Shown: positions 54,180 to 62,432, counted from the first letter of the stretch. The stretch: DNA of 64,000 bases from Mesotaenium endlicherianum (GCA_009602735.1 WELA01007082.1:62001-126000); one strand, 5' to 3'. Notes: generated by a model not told the origin, from the letters alone. Program-made: numbers and translations.

Positions 54180-55238
54180 ATGGTAAGATCTATCACAACA
54201 GGCAAAGGCTTTTACATTATTTTCTGCTGCTGGTGGCTGGCGTGGATACTCGTCCAGGCCGCCATGGTAGAGCGGGCGGGCTTTGATTTCCTGATTGCTT
54301 TTACAGATGCTCTTTGCTGTAATATATTGCTGGCAGGCTGTTGCGCACTGATCGTTAACAATATGCGGTTTTACCTGCCCAGGAAGGAACGCTATTGGTA
54401 CCTGCTGGTTGTGAGCCTGGTGGAGAGCGCTATCTGGTTATTGATGAGCAAATGGATATTGAAATTGTTGTTCAGAAGCAATGTAGCTTATCAGGCTTTT
54501 CTCGATCAATCGGTTCCGATCCGTTATATTCTCGCCTTTCTGATGATCGGATGCATGGCCATGATAGCCATCCTGTGGTATACCCTGCAGGAACAACAGG
54601 AGAATGACCGGCGTAAAGAAGATGCAGAGCGGTTGGCCAAAGACGCCGAACTGCTCAAACTGCGTCAGCAGTTGCAACCGCATTTTCTTTTCAACAGCCT
54701 TAATTCCATCAGTGCGCTGGCCGGTAGTCAGCCTGAAAAAGCCCGGCACATGATCCAGCAATTGTCTGATTTTTTAAGAGGCACTTTAAAGAAAGAAGAG
54801 CACCAGTTGGTGACGCTGGAAGATGAGTTGCATCACCTGCAATTGTACCTGGAGATTGAAAAAGTGCGCTTCGGTCACCGGTTGCAAACAGCTATCAATG
54901 TAAGAGAAGAAGCCGGCAAACTATTAATCCCTTCACTCCTGTTACAACCGATCGTAGAGAATGCCATCAAATTCGGTCTATATGATACCATCGATACCGT
55001 ATTGATCAGTCTGGATGCCGCTCAGCGAAAAGGTATGCTGGAACTTACGGTCACCAATCCATTCGATGAAACAACTGCTGTCAATACCCAGGGAACAGGG
55101 TTCGGACTGGCATCCATCCAGCGCCGACTTTTCTTGCTATATGCGCGGAACGACCTGTTATTAACGCATGCAAACGGTTCTGTTTTTTCAACTACGCTAC
55201 TCATCCCACAAAATATTTATGAAGGCCATCATCATTGA
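54180..55238 (+). CDS. LytS/YehU-type sensor histidine kinase
   Basis: 352 residues. Four membrane segments (about 10-30, 36-60, 72-96, 115-138) with short loops and no extracellular domain are followed by a helix and the His_kinase domain (LRQQLQPHFLFNSLNSISAL, His near 166) and an ATPase domain (LQPIVENAIKFGLYD; GTGFGLASIQRRL). The membrane-only sensor suits intramembrane sensing or control by the LiaF-like protein. Its 3' end overlaps the regulator gene by 20 bases. Confidence 0.93.
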   Translation: MVRSITTGKGFYIIFCCWWLAWILVQAAMVERAGFDFLIAFTDALCCNILLAGCCALIVNNMRFYLPRKERYWYLLVVSLVESAIWLLMSKWILKLLFRSNVAYQAFLDQSVPIRYILAFLMIGCMAMIAILWYTLQEQQENDRRKEDAERLAKDAELLKLRQQLQPHFLFNSLNSISALAGSQPEKARHMIQQLSDFLRGTLKKEEHQLVTLEDELHHLQLYLEIEKVRFGHRLQTAINVREEAGKLLIPSLLLQPIVENAIKFGLYDTIDTVLISLDAAQRKGMLELTVTNPFDETTAVNTQGTGFGLASIQRRLFLLYARNDLLLTHANGSVFSTTLLIPQNIYEGHHH

Positions 55239-55956
55239 CGACGAATTCCTGGCAAGGAACATGGTAAAAGAATACCTGCAATACTATCCTGAAATAGAAG
55301 TAGTGCAGGAGTGCAGTAATGGATTTGAAGGAATCAAAGCCATACAACAACACCAGCCCGATCTCTTATTTCTCGACATACAAATGCCGAAGATCAATGG
55401 ATTTGAAATGTTGGAACTGGTAGAGCAGCCACCTGCTGTTATTTTCACCACTGCTTTCGAGGAATATGCCATCAAAGCTTTTGAAGCACATGCCATCGAT
55501 TACCTGCTGAAACCCTTCAGCAAAGAACGGTTCGATAAAGCCATGCAGAAATGGCAACAACTGGGCAGGCAGGAAATGGCACTGCAAACGGGTCAATTAT
55601 TGGAGGGTCTGGGTAACCAGCCTTTCCGTTCCAACAGGATCGTGCTGAAGGATAATGGAAAGATCAAGATCATCCCTACGGCGAATATCCGTTACCTCGA
55701 ATCGGCCGATGATTATGTGAAAATCCATACGGCAGAAGGTGCGTTCCTGAAGAACCGGACGATGCAGTATTTTGAGCAACAACTCGACCCGCAGCAATTC
55801 GTGCGCATCCACCGTTCATACCTCGTGAATGTGCAGCTCATCAGTCGAATTGATCCTTATGAAAAAGACGGCCATCTGGCCATTCTCAGTGTGGGGGTAA
55901 GGCTTCCCGTGAGTAAATCGGGATACCAGAAATTAAAGCAACTGCTGGGAATATAA
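55219..55956 (+). CDS. LytTR family response regulator
   Basis: 245 residues. The receiver domain (AIIIDDEFLARNMVKEYL; phospho-acceptor Asp near 54 in LLFLDIQMPKINGFEML; Lys in DYLLKPF near 104) is joined to a LytTR DNA-binding domain (about 140-245: YLESADDYVKIHTAEG, FLKNRTMQYFEQQLDPQQFVRIHRSYLV). Partner of the kinase upstream. ATG 55219 is chosen over the frame start at 55168 since it begins the receiver. The end overlaps a convergent gene by 24 bases. Confidence 0.94.
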   Translation: MKAIIIDDEFLARNMVKEYLQYYPEIEVVQECSNGFEGIKAIQQHQPDLLFLDIQMPKINGFEMLELVEQPPAVIFTTAFEEYAIKAFEAHAIDYLLKPFSKERFDKAMQKWQQLGRQEMALQTGQLLEGLGNQPFRSNRIVLKDNGKIKIIPTANIRYLESADDYVKIHTAEGAFLKNRTMQYFEQQLDPQQFVRIHRSYLVNVQLISRIDPYEKDGHLAILSVGVRLPVSKSGYQKLKQLLGI

Positions 55957-56337
55957 TTTTTGCCAGGTAGCTTCGATGATGGCGGGAATCTGTTGAAAAT
56001 CCCGGGCTTTATCCAGGAAATGATCGGCGCCGCAGCGGAGGCATTCCGATTTGTAGCCGGAAAGGGTATTATTGGTAAGGATCACTACTACCGGCAAAAA
56101 GCCTTCCATTTTCCGGATGTCTTTCAGCATCTGGAGACCATTTTTCCCCGGCAGGTTGAGATCCAGGAGTATGATATCCGGCCGGCAACCATCATTTAAC
56201 AGAGCCATTCCCTCTTCGGCGCTTTTGGCTGATTGGATTTCCCTTACTGACCCCAGATCGGCCAATAGCAAGAGCAACCTTTCCCTGATAAAATCAGAGT
56301 CGTCCACCATTAATAATCGTAATGCGTTGGCAATCAT
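55933..56337 (-). CDS. Single-domain response regulator (receiver only)
   Basis: 134 residues from ATG 56337 (a longer form from ATG 56370 adds 11 residues). One CheY-like receiver: LLMVDDSDFIRERLLLLL, phospho-acceptor Asp in IILLDLNLPGKNGL, the ILTN switch Thr and the Lys of HFLDKARDF. No output domain, so it may act by protein contact or in a phosphorelay. No kinase gene is attached. Confidence 0.88.
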   Translation of the reverse strand: MIANALRLLMVDDSDFIRERLLLLLADLGSVREIQSAKSAEEGMALLNDGCRPDIILLDLNLPGKNGLQMLKDIRKMEGFLPVVVILTNNTLSGYKSECLRCGADHFLDKARDFQQIPAIIEATWQKLYSQQLL

Positions 56338-56381
56338 AGCATTTAAAATAGACGACTGGGGGTGCATCATCTGTTTGGAGT

Positions 56382-56418
56382 AAAAAAAGCTTTGTAAAGG
56401 ATTAGCCCTACAAAGCTT
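56382..56418 (-). terminator. Minus-strand terminator upstream of the receiver gene
   Basis: AAGCTTTGTA (56387-56396) pairs with TACAAAGCTT (56409-56418) and, read on the minus strand, is followed by a run of seven T. It would end the LuxR-type regulator transcript, about 210 bases beyond its stop. In that stretch there is a 38-codon plus-strand frame (56461-56577) with an AAGGAG-like site but no other support. Confidence 0.7.
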
Positions 56419-56628
56419 GCGTAGCGGTTAACTACAAGGTTTCTCAAGGAGAATCAGGTAATGTGGACGTTAACCCAACACAGGAAGCGTCCGGCTAACG
56501 GGCTTTTAGAGGATCTTTACTTAGAATATTGGATAATACATCACAAAGAAACACAGTTCCCACCAGTCCGCCCATAACAAGAGTTATATAAAATGCGTAG
56601 TATAAACACTACAATAAACGGTGTTTTG

Positions 56629-57255
56629 TCAAACAATATTGTTCTGGATGGCGTAACGGACCAGGTCGGCATTGCTTTGCATCTTCATTTTGTCCATGAT
56701 CCTGGCGCGGTAAGTGCTGATGGTATTTACGTTTAGGGAGAGTATATCACCGATCTCGGAGATGCTTTTACCAGACACCAGCATTTTGAATACTTCAAAT
56801 TCGCGGTCTGATAATTGTTCGTGAGGGGCTTTGTCGCTTTTCTCTTCCAGTGAACCTGCGAGCACTTCAGCCACCTCACTGGTAATGTATTTTCTTCCGC
56901 TCAATATTTGTTGAACGGCTTTCACCAATTCATAAGGTGCACTTTCTTTGGTGAGATAACCAGCCGCTCCTGCCTTGATAGCACGTACCGCATATTGTTC
57001 AGGCGAATGCATGCTCAACATGAGCACAGGCGTTTGGGGGGCATGCTCTTTGATCTGCTTGAGTATTTCGATACCGGAATACCCGGGCATGCTGATATCG
57101 GAAATAATGATATCCCAGCTTTCTCCGACTGCTTTCTTGAACAGATCAGCAGAATCGGATACATCATGCACTTCTGCAAAAGAAAGTGATTCTTCCAGTA
57201 TCTTTCTGAGCCCTTCTCGGATCAATGTGTGATCGTCTGCGATCAATATTCTCAT
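56629..57255 (-). CDS. NarL/FixJ family response regulator (LuxR HTH)
   Basis: 208 residues. Receiver domain (ILIADDHTLIREGLRKIL; Asp near 55 in IIISDISMPGYSG; Lys in AAGYLTKESAP near 105) and C-terminal LuxR HTH (about 142-208: LSDREFEVFKMLVSGKSI, ISTYRARIMDKMKMQS). A cognate kinase is not adjacent. ATG at 57255 is followed by the usual receiver start. It is flanked by strong minus-strand hairpins on both sides, so it is likely an independent unit. Confidence 0.94.
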   Translation of the reverse strand: MRILIADDHTLIREGLRKILEESLSFAEVHDVSDSADLFKKAVGESWDIIISDISMPGYSGIEILKQIKEHAPQTPVLMLSMHSPEQYAVRAIKAGAAGYLTKESAPYELVKAVQQILSGRKYITSEVAEVLAGSLEEKSDKAPHEQLSDREFEVFKMLVSGKSISEIGDILSLNVNTISTYRARIMDKMKMQSNADLVRYAIQNNIV

Positions 57256-57357
57256 TTAATGTTCCTTGTTTGATTTGCAGTACTGCTGATGGCGTAAAGT
57301 TAATGAGTTCTGGTTAACCTTACTCGCCATTCATATCAAGTTCCAATAAACAAATAA

Positions 57358-57387
57358 AGCAGATAGCCGAACCAACGGCAATCTGCT
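57358..57387 (-). terminator. Second minus-strand terminator-like hairpin
   Basis: Seven base pairs, one A/A mismatch and four more pairs around AACCAA, followed on the minus strand by TTTATTTGTTTATT. It backs up the terminator 52 bases upstream in the direction of transcription. Confidence 0.5.
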
Positions 57388-57438
57388 ACACCAAAACTCC
57401 AAAAATGTTTATACGATCCTGTTAGGCCAAGAAATAAA

Positions 57439-57465
57439 ATAGGGGCGGAGAAGATTCGCCCCTAT
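57439..57465 (-). terminator. Minus-strand terminator downstream of the kinase/receiver operon
   Basis: A perfect 9-bp GC-rich stem with a 9-base loop, followed on the minus strand by TTTTATTTC. It lies 195 bases beyond the receiver stop codon. Confidence 0.65.
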
Positions 57466-57659
57466 TCCGTAGTTTTTGCAATAGAATATAGGATTCGTAT
57501 AGCTATAAGGAAATTGGAATCAGGGATAGATTTACTAAAACTCATACAAAGCTAACCAGAGAAAAAGATTAAGTTTCTGTGTAAATCACCATTTCTTAAC
57601 GGTGAAAACACGGAATTTTTCAGTGTTCTAACTTCGTATTTTTCCCATTCCGGGACCTT

Positions 57660-58064
57660 TCACCCCATCATTTCTTCAATTTGCCGGTCATTCAGTGGTT
57701 TAGAATAGGCTTTTTGCACCAATGGATAGGTCATAGCCCTTTTGATGTCTTCCGGATAGACCGAAGAAGTTAAAATAAACACACGGATTTCACCCAGGTT
57801 TGGCCGGCTTTCCGCCATTGCCTTGAAATGGTCCAGGAAATCCCATCCATCCATTACAGGCATATTGATATCAAGCAGGATGATCTGGGGCAGGCTGGCC
57901 TCCCCCTCTTCCGATGCACGGAGCAACAACTCGATAGCTTCTTTTCCGTTCTGGGCAATATCAATGCAAACGTCTGGATGATAGTGCCGGAATATTTCCC
58001 GACTGAGGAAATTCGTTACATCATCGTCGTCTACCAAAAGTATCCGCTGGTATTCAGGCGTCAT
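57660..58064 (-). CDS. Single-domain response regulator paired with the NMT1-sensor kinase
   Basis: 134 residues, one receiver: ILLVDDDDVTNFLSREIF with the acidic pocket, phospho-acceptor Asp in IILLDINMPVMDGWDFL near 65, Thr/Ser in FILTSSVYPED, and Lys in KAYSKPLNDRQIEEMMG. Its start overlaps the kinase stop by 11 bases, so they are translated together and it is the most likely phosphate acceptor. It has no output domain. Confidence 0.92.
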   Translation of the reverse strand: MTPEYQRILLVDDDDVTNFLSREIFRHYHPDVCIDIAQNGKEAIELLLRASEEGEASLPQIILLDINMPVMDGWDFLDHFKAMAESRPNLGEIRVFILTSSVYPEDIKRAMTYPLVQKAYSKPLNDRQIEEMMG

Positions 58065-60291
58065 AGGGCATTGTGTTTTTTTTCAGGAATACTTGAAATG
58101 CAGTACCCCTGTTCACCATACTTTCCACTGCTATCTTACCTCCAAGGGCTTCTACCTGGCTTTTAACGATGTAGAGTCCCAATCCCTTTCCTTCCGTATT
58201 TTCATGAAAGCGTTGGTACAATCCGAATATTTTGTTCCCGTATTTTCCCATATCAATTCCTTTGCCATTATCTGTGATGGTAAGTACCACAAACTCTCCG
58301 TCTTCCTGCGTAGTAATATGGATAACAGGCCGTTCATGCTCCTTCCGGTATTTGATGGCATTGGTGATGGTATTCAGGAACACACTGTGAATAACTTTCC
58401 CGGGATAGCAGATGTCTTTTGCTTTGGAGAAATCATAAGTAATCGCCGCCTCTTTTTCCATGATCTCTTCCGAGATGGAATGCATCACATCTGTCAGTTC
58501 TTTTTCGAATGAGACCGGTTCCCGCAGTTCCGTTTTGTGCACCCGGGAGCTTAGTATTTCATTGAGATCCTCCAGTGTACTGCTCAGCTTATCAATACTG
58601 AGGTTGATCTTATCAAAAATATCCTTATTCCTGCCTGCCAGTTCTTCTTTGTTGAATAACCAGGTAAGGCTGCGCAGGTTGGCAACAGGGGCACGCAGGT
58701 TGTGTGAAGTAATATAAGCAAATTGTTGCAATTCCTTATTGCTGATCATCAGTTCCTCGGTAAGTTCCTGCAGTTCCATCTCCTTTTGCTTGATATCATC
58801 CATATCGATATGAATGCCTGCTGCACGGATGGTTTCCCCCTGCTCATCCCGTAGGGGGGATTTGCTGATGGATAATATCCATTTCCATTTATTCTCGCGG
58901 GTCTTCATCCGCATCATCACCTGGTAACTGCTGACTTTACGCGTCATATAATCGTTGTATTGTTTTTCTATCGCTTCCCGTTCATCAGGATGCAGCAGCA
59001 TGGTAAAAGTTTCCCATTTATTATCCAGTTCTCCCGGGTCATATCCCAACATGATCTTCCACATATCGTTGAAATAAATCGTGTTGTTCCGGATATCCCA
59101 ATCCCATATACCGATTTCAGCAGCATCGGTAGCCATTTCCAATCGCTCTTCACTGATGCGCAATTGCTCCTGTGTACGTTTTCTTTGCTCAATTTCTTTT
59201 TCCAGTTGCAGCGTTCTTTTCCTGACCGAGGCCCTCAATGATATGCTGTACAATATGATGATCAGCAATACCAACAGGACTGCTACCGACAGGATGATCC
59301 CCATTCGTATCACATCAGATGAGAAGCCTTTGCTCTCACTGTACACAAACCCATCGAGCCGCGCATGCGGCGAAACCAGCTTCAATGACTTATAGATATC
59401 AAGGATATGATTCCAGCGTCCTTCATTCATGTGCCCTATTTCCACTATATCGTGCACGATCAGTTTGCGCATATCTTCGGCTTCCACCAGCAGTTCGGCC
59501 TTTGTAACGCCCCTTTCTTTTACGCCAGGCAATGTGAGGATATAATCGGCTATTTCTTCCGGGTGATCCAGGGCATAATCCCATCCTTTGAAGCTTGCCT
59601 TCACAAACTTCCTGGTCTTTTCAGGGTTATTCTCTGCCGTGCTTTGGAGTGAAAAGAGCAAGTCTCCATAAAAGTCAATGCCGTAGTTGATGGGTTGTAT
59701 ATAAGACGGTTTTATCCCCTGCTTCCGCAACTGGTTGAGCTCATCGGAATAATAACCGGTCATCGCATCTACCTTCCCTTTGATGAGATCGTCGTTTTTC
59801 CAACTATGTGTTACCACATGCAACGAATTGATGGGAATGCCTTCTTTGAGAAAAACAGCTTGTAATTCTATCCAGCCTTGCGCTTCCGAAACCATCAGGG
59901 TCTTGCCTACCAGGTCCGACGGCACACGGATACCCCTGCTGGCCAAAGAGATCAATATATAGGGTGAATGTTGAAAAAGCGCCCCCAATGCCACTATCGG
60001 TTTGCCTTTGGCGAACTGGATCATCAGATCAGAACCGGAAATGCCGAACTGCGCCCGCCCCGCCAATACTTCCTGCAGCGGGTCGTGATTGCCGTCTCCG
60101 GGAACCAATTTTACTTTCAGGCCTTCAGCGCTGTAAAAACCTTTGATCTGTGCCGCATAATAACCTGCAAACTGGAACTGGTGCCACCATTTCAACTGGA
60201 GATGCAGGGTATCATTCGCCGCTTCGGCCCGTTGCACAATACAACATCCCGTCAACAACAAAAGCAGCAATGTATTCCTGATGTACCACAT
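58054..60291 (-). CDS. Histidine kinase with NMT1/THI5-like periplasmic sensor and PAS domain
   Basis: 745 residues. After a signal peptide (LLLLLLTGCCIVQRAEA) comes an NMT1/THI5-like binding-protein domain (about 28-300: LQLKWWHQFQFAGYYAAQIKG, FGISGSDLMIQFAKGKPIVALGALFQHSPY), the fold that binds pyrimidine precursors of thiamine in transporters. A membrane segment (about 332-355), a coiled coil, a PAS domain (about 385-500), HisKA (ITSHNLRAPVANLRSL, His near 535) and HATPase (TNAIKYRK, DNGKGIDMGKYG, GLGLYIVKSQ) follow. It probably senses a small cation or pyrimidine-like ligand; the ligand is not known. Coupled to the receiver gene downstream. Confidence 0.9.
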   Translation of the reverse strand: MWYIRNTLLLLLLTGCCIVQRAEAANDTLHLQLKWWHQFQFAGYYAAQIKGFYSAEGLKVKLVPGDGNHDPLQEVLAGRAQFGISGSDLMIQFAKGKPIVALGALFQHSPYILISLASRGIRVPSDLVGKTLMVSEAQGWIELQAVFLKEGIPINSLHVVTHSWKNDDLIKGKVDAMTGYYSDELNQLRKQGIKPSYIQPINYGIDFYGDLLFSLQSTAENNPEKTRKFVKASFKGWDYALDHPEEIADYILTLPGVKERGVTKAELLVEAEDMRKLIVHDIVEIGHMNEGRWNHILDIYKSLKLVSPHARLDGFVYSESKGFSSDVIRMGIILSVAVLLVLLIIILYSISLRASVRKRTLQLEKEIEQRKRTQEQLRISEERLEMATDAAEIGIWDWDIRNNTIYFNDMWKIMLGYDPGELDNKWETFTMLLHPDEREAIEKQYNDYMTRKVSSYQVMMRMKTRENKWKWILSISKSPLRDEQGETIRAAGIHIDMDDIKQKEMELQELTEELMISNKELQQFAYITSHNLRAPVANLRSLTWLFNKEELAGRNKDIFDKINLSIDKLSSTLEDLNEILSSRVHKTELREPVSFEKELTDVMHSISEEIMEKEAAITYDFSKAKDICYPGKVIHSVFLNTITNAIKYRKEHERPVIHITTQEDGEFVVLTITDNGKGIDMGKYGNKIFGLYQRFHENTEGKGLGLYIVKSQVEALGGKIAVESMVNRGTAFQVFLKKNTMPYDA

Positions 60292-60410
60292 TGGTCTGAC
60301 GAAGGGCTATGGTGAATGGACCATTGATTGCGCCAAGATAATCTGTTTCAGTCATATCAGGTAGATTCATTAATAAAAGACAAAAAAGTATTTTATTAAA
60401 TCGATTCATT

Positions 60411-60418
60411 TACCTTTG
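60411..60418 (+). promoter_or_regulatory. Candidate -7 box for the Rrf2-haemoglobin operon
   Basis: TACCTTTG matches TAnnTTTG 17 bases before the Rrf2 ATG. No TTTG at the -33 distance; such regulated promoters often lack it. Confidence 0.45.
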
Positions 60419-60435
60419 CTATTGCAATCAATGAT

Positions 60436-60870
60436 ATGTTTTCAAAGACCTGTACTTATGCCATCCGGGCCATGCTGTTCATTGCCCGGCACGCCGAAAC
60501 CGATAATAAGCTGGGCATCAAGGAAATTGCCGGAGGCATTGACGCACCTGAGCATTTTATTGCAAAAATTTTGCAGCAATTGAGCAAAAAGGGTTTGGTA
60601 TCGTCGCTGAAGGGACCATCGGGCGGGTTTTACCTGGATAAGAAAACGGGTAAATGTACCCTGGCCGACATTGTGCAGGCTGTTGATGGCGATTCGTTGT
60701 TTACAGGTTGTGCATTGGGACTCTCCCATTGTTCGGAACAATATCCCTGTCCACTCCACCATGAATTCAAAAAGATCAGGAAAGAGATTCATGAAGCGTT
60801 GAAGTCAACCAGGCTTTCAGAGTTCAATGAAGAACTGCTTCAGCAATTCACTTATCTGAAAAACAGATAA
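60436..60870 (+). CDS. Rrf2 family transcriptional regulator (probably Fe-S, NsrR-like)
   Basis: 144 residues. The winged HTH opens with MFSKTCTYAIRAMLFIARHA, contains IKEIAGGIDAPEHFIAKILQQLSKKGLVSS and the wing LKGPSGGFYL. Three cysteines follow in the dimer helix region (GCALGLSHCSEQYPC near 95-109), the arrangement that holds an iron-sulphur cluster in IscR/NsrR-type members. With the haemoglobin gene 5 bases downstream, sensing of nitric oxide or redox stress is the best guess. Confidence 0.92.
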   Translation: MFSKTCTYAIRAMLFIARHAETDNKLGIKEIAGGIDAPEHFIAKILQQLSKKGLVSSLKGPSGGFYLDKKTGKCTLADIVQAVDGDSLFTGCALGLSHCSEQYPCPLHHEFKKIRKEIHEALKSTRLSEFNEELLQQFTYLKNR

Positions 60871-60875
60871 ACGTT

Positions 60876-61271
60876 ATGCAAACACGGCACGACATTCACA
60901 ATGAGACCGACATCAGTTTACTGGTTCACCGCTTCTACGATAAAGTAAGGGAAGATGCGCTGTTAGCTCCTATATTCAATGAGCGGATCGGCAGTCACTG
61001 GCCCGCGCACCTGCAAAAGATGGTCTATTTCTGGCAAACCGTTTTACTGGATGAACAAAAATATTTTGGGAGTCCTTTTCCCCCTCATGCCAGGCTACCT
61101 ATTGCACACGCACATTTTGAAAGATGGATGCAATTGTTTACCGCTACCATTGATGAATTGTTCGATGGAGAAAAAGCGGCGGAAGCCAAATGGAGGGCCG
61201 GTAAAATGGCCGAGCTGTTTGAAATCAAAATAGCCCATCACCAGCGCAACAACATGCAAAACCTGATATAA
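60876..61271 (+). CDS. Group III truncated haemoglobin
   Basis: 131 residues of the 2-on-2 globin fold, group III: LVHRFYDKVREDALLAPIF, HWPAHLQKMVYFWQTVL and PFPPHARLPIAHAHFERWMQLF, where the HAHFERW His is the proximal heme ligand. Such globins bind O2 or NO and are linked to NO detoxification. Co-transcribed with the Rrf2 gene; its stop overlaps the start of the DUF488 remnant by 1 base. Confidence 0.94.
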   Translation: MQTRHDIHNETDISLLVHRFYDKVREDALLAPIFNERIGSHWPAHLQKMVYFWQTVLLDEQKYFGSPFPPHARLPIAHAHFERWMQLFTATIDELFDGEKAAEAKWRAGKMAELFEIKIAHHQRNNMQNLI

Positions 61272-61492
61272 TGCCTTCTGCACAATTCACCATCAAAAGG
61301 GTATACGAAAAGCCTTCGGCCAAAGACGGTTACCGGGTGTTGGTTGACAGGCTCTGGTTTAACCTTATAATTTGCCCGCACCAACAAAACGCACCCAATC
61401 GATTACCCGTGAAGTATAGCCGTATTCATTATCGAAGAAAGCCATCAGGTTCACGGTGCGGCCTGTTACAGTTGTCAGTGACCCGTCGATAA
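61271..61492 (+). pseudogene. DUF488 gene cut off after about 29 codons
   Basis: The frame starts as a DUF488 protein (FTIKRVYEKPSAKDGYRVLV, then DRLW), a family of about 115-120 residues. After DRLW (about position 61357) the match stops and the frame only runs antisense through the end of the GAPDH-like gene, which ends at 61365. So the 3' three quarters have been lost by deletion. DUF488 genes are often found beside truncated haemoglobins, which supports the reading. Confidence 0.75.
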
Positions 61493-62357
61493 TGGCTGAA
61501 TGACTATTGCCTTTGATATCGAGTGAAACCAATGGGTCTTCGGTATACTGAATGATGTCTTTGTATTCCCGCTTAGCAGCCTGCTTGAACAGTTCATTCA
61601 CCTGTGCTGCCGTAACCGCCTCTTTCATCTGGAAAACAAAATTAGCCAGTGCACCGTTCGCGACCGGTACGCGGGTAGTAATGGTATAGATGCAGCCTTT
61701 CAACAGAACAAAGAGTCGCTCTAAAGATTGTGCCAGGTCAACAGGTACGGGAATGATAGATTCGGCAGCAGCCCTGCCTCTGCGAAGATCTTTATGCGGA
61801 CCATCCACCAGTTCCTGCCTGGATGTATATGAATGCAGCACATTGATGTGCACCGATTCTATGCCGATGGATTGCATGAGATAGATCAGGTGCGTTGAGC
61901 AATTGGTCATGCAGCCTCCGGGGGAAATCAGGTGTTTATCTCCATTCAGTTGGTGCTGATTGAATCCATAAATCCTTAGCGGAATATCTTCTGCACCCGT
62001 AGTGGACAGAATGACGTTCCCTGCTCCTGCTTCCAGGTGTTGAGATGCGAGGGCTTTCGTCAGGAATTTACCGGTACACTCCAAAACAAGATCAACCTGC
62101 AATGCTTTCCAGGGCAGTTTTGCAGGGGCAGGTTCATGCAAAAAGCGAATAGTTTGACCGGCAGCGATGAGTTCGTTGTTTTCTACGGCGATCTCAAAGG
62201 TAGCCGGACCATATACTGAATCGTACCTGAGTAAATAAGCCAACTGGTGCAGTTCCATGGTGTCATTCACTGCTACTAACTCTACACCAGGCATCATTAC
62301 CAATCTCCTGAACAATAACCGGCCAATCCTGCCCATTCCGTTGATCGCTATTCTCAT
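61365..62357 (-). CDS. Divergent glyceraldehyde-3-phosphate dehydrogenase-like protein
   Basis: 330 residues with the full GAPDH layout: NAD-binding INGMGRIGRLLFRRL, AVNDTMELHQLAYLLRYDSVYG, the catalytic Cys in ISPGGCMTNCSTH, His in VLHSYTSRQ, PHKDLRRGRAAAESIIP and the C-terminal WFDNEYG-like FFDNEYGYTSRVIDW. Against ordinary GAPDH the SNASCTTNC motif has become SPGGCMTNC, and the TTGAAKAV stretch after the IIP motif is replaced by PVDLAQSL. Ser148, Thr150 and the Thr208-type residues of the phosphate sites thus appear lost, while Arg231 (TRVPVANG) remains. Probably a paralogue with another aldehyde substrate rather than the glycolytic enzyme. Confidence 0.85.
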   Translation of the reverse strand: MRIAINGMGRIGRLLFRRLVMMPGVELVAVNDTMELHQLAYLLRYDSVYGPATFEIAVENNELIAAGQTIRFLHEPAPAKLPWKALQVDLVLECTGKFLTKALASQHLEAGAGNVILSTTGAEDIPLRIYGFNQHQLNGDKHLISPGGCMTNCSTHLIYLMQSIGIESVHINVLHSYTSRQELVDGPHKDLRRGRAAAESIIPVPVDLAQSLERLFVLLKGCIYTITTRVPVANGALANFVFQMKEAVTAAQVNELFKQAAKREYKDIIQYTEDPLVSLDIKGNSHSAIIDGSLTTVTGRTVNLMAFFDNEYGYTSRVIDWVRFVGAGKL

Positions 62358-62432
62358 CGCTGTTTTTTAGCGTGTAAAATTAGCGATTTCATGTGGTGAA
62401 TGGCCCACCATGCATGGACGTTGGAAATGGAG

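Larger units (their letters stand above)
57256..57659. other. 404-base gap with two strong minus-strand hairpins
   Basis: No gene. AGCAGAT-a-GCCG / CGGC-a-ATCTGCT (57358-57387) and ATAGGGGCG / CGCCCCTAT (57439-57447 with 57457-57465) are both followed by U-rich tails on the minus strand, so they probably end the upstream kinase/receiver transcript and insulate the LuxR regulator. The rest is AT-rich without clear signals. Confidence 0.55.

Noticed and set aside
56461-56577. 38-codon plus-strand frame with an AAGGAG-like site
   Set aside because: Too short, no promoter, no recognisable pattern, and it lies within the expected 3' region of a minus-strand transcript.
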